From assembly GCA_948468325.1 (NCBI GenBank), contig CAOKHR010000035.1, forward strand, positions 1 to 13,356: a stretch of 13,356 bases of DNA, read 5' to 3'. The notes under the pieces were generated by a model that was not told the origin of the DNA, did not search any database, and saw only the letters and a program-made list of their open reading frames with translations. Shown here piece by piece: positions 1-4,330 of this stretch. Origin of the DNA: an uncultured Lachnospiraceae bacterium. GTDB taxonomy: Bacteria; Bacillota; Clostridia; Lachnospirales; Lachnospiraceae. Each line of letters starts with the position of its first letter. Position 1 is the stretch's first letter. The position numbers were made by a program, and so were the translations under genes.

Positions 1-492
1 GCCATCGTATGTTTTCCGGGGATAATGTATCGCGGAGGTGCAGAGCAGAAAATCCGAAAATATCTGATTGATAACAACTATGTGGACTGTGTGATTCAGC
101 TGCCGGGCAATCTGTTTTTTGGCACCTCCATTGCCACCTGTATTATGGTAATGAAGAAAAATAAGGCAGATAACAAGACGCTGTTCATTGATGCAACGGG
201 CGAATGTGTTAAGGTTACGAATAATAATAAGCTGACGCCTGCAAATATAGACCATATTGTTGATGCGTTTGCAAAGCGTGAGGAAATCGGGCATTTTGCA
301 CATCTGGCGAGTTATGACGAAGTGTCCGGCAATGATTATAATTTATCTGTGTCTACCTATGTTGAAGCGGAGGATACCAGAGAGAAAATTGACATTGTGA
401 AGCTGAATGCGGAAATAAAGGAAATAGTGGCTCGCGAGCAGGTGCTTCGTGATGAGATTGATAAAATTATCGCAGAAATTGAGGTGGAGTAA
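1..492 (+). CDS. hsdM: Type I restriction-modification DNA methyltransferase subunit HsdM, 3' part
   Basis: This is the C-terminal 163 residues of the N6-adenine methyltransferase subunit of a type I restriction-modification enzyme. It is open at the left edge, and reading from base 1 gives AIVCFPGIMYRGGAEQKIRK, the stretch that follows the catalytic NPPY/F motif in HsdM; that motif itself is outside the window. The segment DNNYVDCVIQLPGNLFFGTS, then ATCIMVMKKNK, is characteristic of HsdM, where other members read like IGLP.NLFYGT.IPTC. The tail from about residue 115 is charged and helical (REKIDIVKLNAEIKEI onward), as expected for the coiled coil that contacts HsdS. The stop codon overlaps the next start by one base (TAATG), so the two genes are translationally coupled. 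The family call is secure; activity cannot be judged without the N-terminal half. Confidence 0.93.
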   Translation, partial: AIVCFPGIMYRGGAEQKIRKYLIDNNYVDCVIQLPGNLFFGTSIATCIMVMKKNKADNKTLFIDATGECVKVTNNNKLTPANIDHIVDAFAKREEIGHFAHLASYDEVSGNDYNLSVSTYVEAEDTREKIDIVKLNAEIKEIVAREQVLRDEIDKIIAEIEVE

Positions 493-1565
493 TGGAAAAA
501 GAGAATCGTATAACTGCCTATCAGTTGATGATTGCAGACATCAGACAAATCATAGTATCTGGTCAGAAGTATGCTTATAATGCTGCCAGCAAGGCAATGG
601 TGCTCACATACTGGCAGGTGGGAAGAAGGATTATAGAACAGGAACAAGAAGGAAAAGAACGGGCGGAATATGGTAAGGCATTGATTGAAACTCTGTCAGA
701 GGAACTTACCAGTGAGTTTGGTAAAAGTTACTCTAAAAGAAATTTGCAGTATTTTCGTAAATTTTATTTGGCTTTTCCGGATAAGGAAATTGTGAACGCA
801 TGCGTTCACAATTTAAGTTGGACACATTTTCGTAGTCTTTTACGAGTAACAGATGAAGATGCCAGAATTTGGTATATGAATGAAGCTGTAAATGAGGGTT
901 GGAGTGCCAGAACACTAGATAGAAACATAGGAACACAATATTATTACCGGCTTTTACAGTCGCCAAAAAAAGAAAAAGTGATTGAAGAAATGCTGGAAAA
1001 GACGGCAGAATATCAGAAAGATAAGTTTGAGTTAATCAAGAATCCTGTTGTTGCAGAATTTTTGGGTTATAGAACGGAAGATTCCTTTGCTGAAACAGAT
1101 TTGGAATCAGCTATTTTATCGCATATACGAGATTTCCTAATGGAAATGGGGAAAGGGTTTGCTTTTGTGGCAAGACAACAGCATATTATAACGGATACAC
1201 AGGATTATTATATTGATTTGGTTTTTTATAATATTGAATTAAGATGTTACGTGTTGGTCGATTTGAAAATGGGAACAATTACACATCAGGATGTGGGACA
1301 GATTGATATGTATGTTCGTATGTATGATGAACTGAAATGTAAGGAAGGGGATAATCCAACTCTTGGAATACTGCTCTGCAGTGAAACCAGTGAGGATATT
1401 GCAAGATACTCAATATTACATGATAATGAAAGACTTTTTATGTCAAAATATTTGACTTATCTGCCTACAAAGGATCAGCTGCGCACGGAGATAGAGAGAC
1501 AGAAAGAAATATTTTATATGCAGCATCCGATGCTGCAGGAGAAAGGCGGTGCGCCGGATGAGTAA
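492..1565 (+). CDS. DUF1016 (YhcG-type) PD-(D/E)XK nuclease domain protein
   Basis: A 357-residue protein with the two-part layout of the DUF1016/YhcG family. The N-terminal helical domain (about 10-150) has the signature YWQVGRRIIEQEQEGKERAE at 40-59, then YGKALIETLSEELTSEFGKS and NLSWTHFRSLL at 107-117. The C-terminal domain (about 175-345) is a PD-(D/E)XK nuclease fold: YYIDLVFYN with D242, then VLVDLKMG with D257 and K259, and Q270 in the following helix. The middle acidic residue is Asp in DLK, where many relatives have ELK. The family is common in defence islands and next to type I restriction genes, but its precise job is unsettled. Here it lies inside the hsd operon, with a one-base overlap with hsdM and an eight-base overlap with hsdS, so it is probably co-expressed. 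A good ribosome site (GAGGTGGAG) precedes the ATG. Confidence 0.9.
   Translation: MEKENRITAYQLMIADIRQIIVSGQKYAYNAASKAMVLTYWQVGRRIIEQEQEGKERAEYGKALIETLSEELTSEFGKSYSKRNLQYFRKFYLAFPDKEIVNACVHNLSWTHFRSLLRVTDEDARIWYMNEAVNEGWSARTLDRNIGTQYYYRLLQSPKKEKVIEEMLEKTAEYQKDKFELIKNPVVAEFLGYRTEDSFAETDLESAILSHIRDFLMEMGKGFAFVARQQHIITDTQDYYIDLVFYNIELRCYVLVDLKMGTITHQDVGQIDMYVRMYDELKCKEGDNPTLGILLCSETSEDIARYSILHDNERLFMSKYLTYLPTKDQLRTEIERQKEIFYMQHPMLQEKGGAPDE
787..814. repeat. 28-bp perfect palindrome inside the DUF1016 nuclease gene
   Basis: The left half AAATTGTGAACGCA is followed with no spacer by its exact reverse complement TGCGTTCACAATTT. It lies in the coding sequence for residues around EIVNACVHN, in the linker just before the conserved LSWTH motif. 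A perfect 28-bp palindrome is very unlikely by chance in coding DNA. It could be a protein-binding operator, a cruciform, or an inserted palindromic sequence kept in frame. Confidence 0.85.
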
Positions 1566-2718
1566 GTTAAAGGAAATGATGGCTGAATTTTGTCCGGATG
1601 GTGTTCCGCTCAAAAAAGTCAAAGATGTTTATATTCGATTAAAAGGGACTTCAATAACAGCGGGAAAAATGAAAGAAATTGCTTGTGAAGATGGAGAAAT
1701 ACGAGTTTTTGCAGGTGGAAAAACGGTTGTCGATGCACATGAGAAAGATATTCCGAAAGCGAATATTACAAGAATTCCTGCGGTTTTGGTTCAAAGCCGT
1801 GGAATTATAGATGTGGTGTATTATGATAAGCCGTTTACTTTCAAAAATGAAATGTGGGCGTATACGGCAGATGACAGTGTTAGTGTGAAATACTTGTATT
1901 ATGTCTTAAAAAATAGCATACAAAGTCTTCGTGATGCCGCATCGGGAATGGGCTCACTTCCTCAAATTTCTTTGCCAGTTACAGAGGAGTTTACGCTCCC
2001 TGTACCTCCGCTGGAGATACAACGTGAAATAGTCCGCGTGCTGGATTCTTTCACGTTACTTATAGCCGAGCTTACAGATGAACTTACAGCTCGAAAGAAA
2101 CAGTATGACTATTATAGAAACAAATTATTGACCTTCAGGTTTAATGAAGCAAAGTGTATCCGTCTTGGGAATGTTTGTATTATGAAGGCAGGAAAAGCGA
2201 TAAATACATTTAGTATCTCTGAAGAAAAAACAGAAAATTATAAGTATGAATGTTACGGCGGAAATGGCGTGAGAGGATATGTTGAAAGTCCTAGCCATCA
2301 AGGAGAATACCCAATTATTGGGAGGCAGGGAGCGTTATGTGGTAATGTTAATTATGCACAAGGAGAGTTTTATGCAACGGAGCATGCTATAGTAGTTGAT
2401 AGCACAGGTTATGCTTTACAAAAGTATTTGTATCATATGCTTACAGCTATGAATTTGAATCAATATAAATCACAGGGAGCTCAGCCGGGACTTGCTGTAA
2501 GTAAATTAGAAAATTTGCAAATAAAATTGCCAAGTATAGAAATACAAGAGAAGATTGTAAAAGTTTTGGATAATTTTGAAGCTATCTGCACCGACCTTAA
2601 TATCGGTCTGCCAGCAGAAATTGAAGCGCGTCAAAAACAATACGAATATTATCGTGATTTACTTTTGACATTTGCTGAAACAGATAAGATGGTCGGGGGG
2701 GGTATAGTGAGAACCTGA
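1558..2718 (+). CDS. hsdS: Type I restriction-modification specificity subunit HsdS, two TRDs
   Basis: HsdS selects the bipartite DNA target for the methylase and nuclease subunits. The protein has TRD1 (about 18-150), a conserved helical region (PPLEIQREIVRVLDSF, then ARKKQYDYYRNKLLTF, to about 193), TRD2 (about 200-325), and a second conserved region (LPSIEIQEKIVKVLDNF, then LPAEIEARQKQYEYYRDLLL, to about 371). I chose ATG 1558 because MSKLKEMMAEFCPDGVPLKK is a typical HsdS start; an in-frame GTG at 1549 has AGGAG seven bases upstream and is a credible alternative. The gene overlaps the nuclease gene by eight bases. Its last codons run through eight consecutive G bases and end at TGA 2716-2718 after GGGIVRT. 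One added G would continue the frame into the downstream third TRD. The protein is otherwise of normal HsdS length (386 residues). Confidence 0.9.
   Translation: MSKLKEMMAEFCPDGVPLKKVKDVYIRLKGTSITAGKMKEIACEDGEIRVFAGGKTVVDAHEKDIPKANITRIPAVLVQSRGIIDVVYYDKPFTFKNEMWAYTADDSVSVKYLYYVLKNSIQSLRDAASGMGSLPQISLPVTEEFTLPVPPLEIQREIVRVLDSFTLLIAELTDELTARKKQYDYYRNKLLTFRFNEAKCIRLGNVCIMKAGKAINTFSISEEKTENYKYECYGGNGVRGYVESPSHQGEYPIIGRQGALCGNVNYAQGEFYATEHAIVVDSTGYALQKYLYHMLTAMNLNQYKSQGAQPGLAVSKLENLQIKLPSIEIQEKIVKVLDNFEAICTDLNIGLPAEIEARQKQYEYYRDLLLTFAETDKMVGGGIVRT
2605..2651 (+). repeat. hsdS conserved-region direct repeat, copy 1
   Basis: This 47-bp stretch encodes GLPAEIEARQKQYEY and matches 3270-3316 at all but a few third-codon positions. 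Recombination between the copies, 665 bp apart, would remove the G tract and the third TRD while leaving an intact HsdS C-terminus. Confidence 0.8.
2695..2702 (+). repeat. G8 homopolymer tract at the end of hsdS, candidate phase-variation switch
   Basis: Eight consecutive G bases read as GGG GGG GG(T) in the hsdS frame. With G8 the frame ends at TGA 2716. With G7 it would end almost at once (GTA TAG). With G9 it would read GGG GGG GGG TAT AGT GAG and continue through SENLIKLVQYVFGYV into the third TRD to 3350. Poly-G tracts of this kind control fusion of adjacent hsdS reading frames in Neisseria NgoAV; extending that to this locus is inference. Confidence 0.75.
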
Positions 2719-2735
2719 TTAAACTCGTTCAGTAT

Positions 2736-3350
2736 GTGTTCGGGTACGTTACAATGCCGATGGGAAGTTTGTTTGATTTCCGTAATGGATTGAGTAAGGG
2801 AAAGGATTTCTTTGGAACGGGAATTCCCTTCATTAGATATACGGATGTTTATAATAACAGATTTCTCAGGGAAAACGATATTACTGCATTGGTAGAATGT
2901 ACACCTGCTGAGATTGAAAAACTGAGAGTTCATCGTGGAGATGTATTTTTTACCAGAACATCAGAAACGGCGGAAGATGTGGGCTGGTCATCGGTAATGC
3001 TGGATGACATAGGAGACTGTGTTTTTAATGGATTTACTATCAAGGCGGCACCAAAAACTAATTATTTATTGCCGGAATATTGTGCGTTTTGTTTTGCTAC
3101 AGATGATTTCAGACAATATGTTGCAAGTCATTGTGCTTTTACAACCAGAGCGTCATTAACAGGAAAGACGATTGCAGAATATCAGCTTGCATTTCCAAGT
3201 ATAGAAAAGCAACAGGAAATTGTGGATGTGCTGAGTAAGTTCCATACCCTTTGCAATGATTTGTCCGCAGGTCTGCCGGCAGAAATTGAAGCGCGTCAGA
3301 AGCAATACGAATACTACAGAAATAAGCTGTTATCTTTTAAAAAAATATAA
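2736..3350 (+). CDS. HsdS fragment: third target-recognition domain plus conserved region
   Basis: A 204-residue half-HsdS. It has one TRD (about 8-150, with GSLFDFRNGLSKGKDFFGTG and FIRYTDVYN typical of TRD starts) and one conserved helical region (FPSIEKQQEIVDVLSKF, then LPAEIEARQKQYEYYRNKLL). The listed start is a GTG with no convincing ribosome site; ATG codons at 2754 and 2760 are also poorly served. Upstream in the same frame the reading stays open back to TAA 2685 and encodes YSENLIKLVQYVFGYV, which reads like a native linker. The stretch is therefore probably meant to be translated as the tail of hsdS after a frame change at the G8 tract. If made alone it could act as a half-subunit pairing with another HsdS. 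It could also be a decayed remnant of a three-TRD gene. Confidence 0.75.
   Translation: MFGYVTMPMGSLFDFRNGLSKGKDFFGTGIPFIRYTDVYNNRFLRENDITALVECTPAEIEKLRVHRGDVFFTRTSETAEDVGWSSVMLDDIGDCVFNGFTIKAAPKTNYLLPEYCAFCFATDDFRQYVASHCAFTTRASLTGKTIAEYQLAFPSIEKQQEIVDVLSKFHTLCNDLSAGLPAEIEARQKQYEYYRNKLLSFKKI
3270..3316 (+). repeat. hsdS conserved-region direct repeat, copy 2
   Basis: Near-identical to 2605-2651, with differences mainly at third codon positions. It encodes the same GLPAEIEARQKQYEY segment at the end of the third TRD module. Confidence 0.8.
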
Positions 3351-3367
3351 GAGTAAGAGGTGAGATT

Positions 3368-3407
3368 GTGCCGTACTTTAATATTGTAGCAAAGACATCG
3401 GAAAATA
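3368..3407 (+). pseudogene. hsdR 5' fragment, 40-bp exact copy of the real hsdR start
   Basis: The 40 bases starting GTGCCGTACTTTAATATTGT are identical to 4331-4370, the first 13 codons of intact hsdR, and are preceded by their own ribosome site (AAGAGGTGAG). After base 3407 the sequence diverges completely and the frame runs into the toxin-antitoxin island. This is the ancestral hsdS-hsdR junction, cut by an insertion or recombination event. The upstream flanks of the two copies are also similar (AGTAAGAGG versus AGTAAGGAGG), so the duplicated unit includes part of the intergenic region. Confidence 0.9.
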
Positions 3408-3454
3408 GGAATAATTTGAGCGGATGTTCCATAAAATTTTCATGGAAAGCCCTA

Positions 3455-3483
3455 TTGACTTTCCTCTTTGTGCTTGCTAGAAT
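3455..3483 (+). promoter_or_regulatory. Promoter of the type III antitoxin RNA
   Basis: TTGACT (3455-3460), a 17-base spacer, and TAGAAT (3478-3483), with a TGC extended -10 element directly in front of the -10 box. Transcription should begin near 3490, just before the first repeat. Close-to-consensus promoters fit the high antitoxin RNA supply known for this family. Confidence 0.8.
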
Positions 3484-3494
3484 GTTGGTACAAA

Positions 3495-3590
3495 GAAAGT
3501 TTACCACTGACCGATATGTGGTATATAAATGGTCGGGTTGAAAGTTTACCGCTGACCAATATGCGGTATATAAATGGTTGGGTTGAAAGT
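3495..3590 (+). repeat. 45-bp tandem repeat, 2.1 copies
   Basis: Copy 1 is 3495-3539, copy 2 is 3540-3584, and a partial third copy (GAAAGT) follows at 3585-3590. The copies match at 41 of 45 positions. The mismatches are 3506/3551, 3513/3558, 3519/3564 and 3534/3579. Confidence 0.97.
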
Positions 3591-3594
3591 GTAG

Positions 3595-3622
3595 TCCTTC
3601 GCCGCGAGGCGAAGGATTTTTT
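3595..3622 (+). terminator. Intrinsic terminator between antitoxin RNA and toxin gene
   Basis: A perfect 9-bp stem TCCTTCGCC / GGCGAAGGA (3595-3603 with 3608-3616), GCGA tetraloop, and six T at 3617-3622. A terminator in exactly this place is standard in type III loci, where it sets the ratio of antitoxin to toxin mRNA. Confidence 0.93.
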
Positions 3623-3769
3623 ATCTTATAGTAAAGTAGTCACAGAGCGACTATTTCCTATAAGATAAAAAGTCCTCCGGACGGGATGCGCACTCCGCGC
3701 AGAAGGAAAATGGCTGCTTTTGCAGCCGCGCTCCGGCACGAGTGTGCGTCAGGGCGCACACTTTTTTAT
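3617..3769. mobile_element. Palindrome-rich insertion of about 145 bp (MITE/REP-like), tentative
   Basis: The stretch is bounded by TTTTTTAT at 3617-3624 and 3762-3769, which could be a target duplication. It starts with a long hairpin: TTTTTATCTTATAG (3618-3631) pairs perfectly with CTATAAGATAAAAA (3658-3671), with an inner stem TAGTC/GACTA (3637-3641 with 3649-3653). It also holds GGCTGC/GCAGCC (3712-3717 with 3722-3727) and AGTGTGCG/CGCACACT (3741-3748 with 3755-3762). Removing one 145-bp unit would place the toxin ribosome site right after the antitoxin terminator, the usual type III spacing. It has no transposase. An open frame through it (from 3686) is read as a shadow. Confidence 0.5.
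3741..3767 (+). terminator. Second intrinsic terminator before the toxin gene
   Basis: Perfect 8-bp stem AGTGTGCG / CGCACACT with loop TCAGGG and a run of six T (3762-3767). It would further reduce transcription into the toxin gene and on into hsdR. Confidence 0.7.
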
Positions 3770-3784
3770 AATGAGGACAGGCAA

Positions 3785-4242
3785 ATGAAGAAAACAGGCT
3801 TTTATATTATTAAAGACAAATTTTTTGAAGATATGCCAGACCCGTATCTCAAAGGAAATAAGGCAGGAAACAGGCCGCATTATTATTGCTTTGAAGATAC
3901 GAATACGGGTATATACTGTCCAGCCGCATTGATAAATACAGGCGGATTATGGAGAAGAAAGAAAAAGCAGGGAAACCTTGCGATATTCTCCATATTGTTA
4001 AACTGGATGACAATCGGAAGAGTGCATTTCTGATACAAGATATGTTCCCGATAACGGAGGAATACATAGAGCGGGAATACACAATCGCTGGAAATCATCT
4101 GATGCTGACAAGTGAGCATACCGCCAGAGAGATTGAGCGGAAAGCGAGAAAAGTCATGGGTATGTTGAAACGTGGTATAAAGTTCACTCCAACACAGCCG
4201 GACATTATGGTGATATTTGAAAAATTGAGGGAAGGCAGATAA
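3785..4242 (+). pseudogene. Type III toxin, ToxN/AbiQ (CptN-like) endoribonuclease, frameshifted
   Basis: The gene starts at ATG 3785 behind GAGG at 3773-3776. Codons 1-44 read MKKTGFYIIKDKFFEDMPDP, then YLKGNKAGNRPHYYCF and EDTNTGIY. From 3916 the homologous reading continues in another frame as LSSRIDKYRRIMEKKEKAGK, then PCDILHIVKLDDNRKSAFLI, QDMFPITEEYIEREYTIAGN, to TAA 4240-4242. The joined product of about 152 residues has normal length for ToxN/AbiQ toxins, with their PLSS-like and NMIP/DMFPI-like motifs. The family members are endoribonucleases that cut mRNA and the antitoxin precursor, acting as addiction and phage-abortive modules. At the junction about four codons before LSS (typically W..P) seem to be missing, consistent with a 13-base deletion between two CTG triplets. 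As written, the reading from ATG 3785 ends at 4033 with an unrelated tail. The toxin is probably inactive. Confidence 0.83.
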
Positions 4243-4245
4243 ATT
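4217..4245 (+). promoter_or_regulatory. Possible weak promoter upstream of hsdR
   Basis: TTGAAA (4217-4222), 17-base spacer, TAAATT (4240-4245), about 85 bases before the hsdR start and inside the 3' end of the toxin pseudogene. It is a weak match, noted because two terminators now lie between hsdS and hsdR. Confidence 0.25.
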
Positions 4246-4316
4246 TATGTAAAAATAATATCTTAAACATTTTAATTGCTATCCCACCTATAGAGAAACA
4301 AAAGAAATACAAAAGT
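4245..4316 (+). pseudogene. Short hsdS 3' remnant
   Basis: Directly after the toxin stop, one frame reads LCKNNILNILIAIPPIEKQK. The IPPIEKQ block is the hallmark at the end of an HsdS TRD (compare LPSIEIQ and FPSIEKQ in the two hsdS frames upstream). It has no start, and the reading runs without a stop into the hsdR start region. I take it as the trace of another hsdS allele that came with the recombined segment. The stretch is short, so the call is moderate. Confidence 0.5.
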
Positions 4317-4330
4317 AAGGAGGCAAAGCT

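Larger units (their letters stand above)
3490..3622 (+). ncRNA. Type III antitoxin RNA, ToxI/CptI-like, two 45-nt pseudoknot repeats
   Basis: The predicted transcript starts near 3490, contains 2.1 tandem repeats of 45 nt, and ends at an intrinsic terminator. In type III systems each repeat is cut out by the toxin and folds into a pseudoknot that inhibits it. Each repeat here shows an H-type pseudoknot. Stem 1 is TACCAC with GTGGTA (3502-3507 with 3518-3523; 3547-3552 with 3563-3568). Stem 2 is loop bases CCGA with TCGG in copy 1 (3511-3514 with 3533-3536) and CCAA with TTGG in copy 2. All four differences between the copies are compensatory: A-T to G-C in stem 1 and G-C to A-T in stem 2. From memory, the CptIN system of Eubacterium rectale also has 45-nt repeats. 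The downstream toxin reads in the same direction. Confidence 0.85.

Noticed and set aside
3495..3590. Tandem repeats as a CRISPR array
   Set aside because: The repeats are directly adjacent with no unique spacers, there are only two copies, and promoter, terminator and toxin context fit a type III antitoxin.
3468..3668. Open frame of 66 codons with internal protein repeats
   Set aside because: The repetition arises because 45 is a multiple of three; the frame crosses the pseudoknot repeats and the terminator and has no ribosome site.
3686..3784. N-terminal extension of the toxin frame
   Set aside because: It reads through the hairpin-rich insertion and a terminator; the toxin has its own ATG at 3785 with a ribosome site and a family-typical start.
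3916..3920. Programmed ribosomal frameshift in the toxin gene
   Set aside because: There is no slippery heptamer or stimulatory structure, and conserved codons seem to be missing, which points to a deletion.
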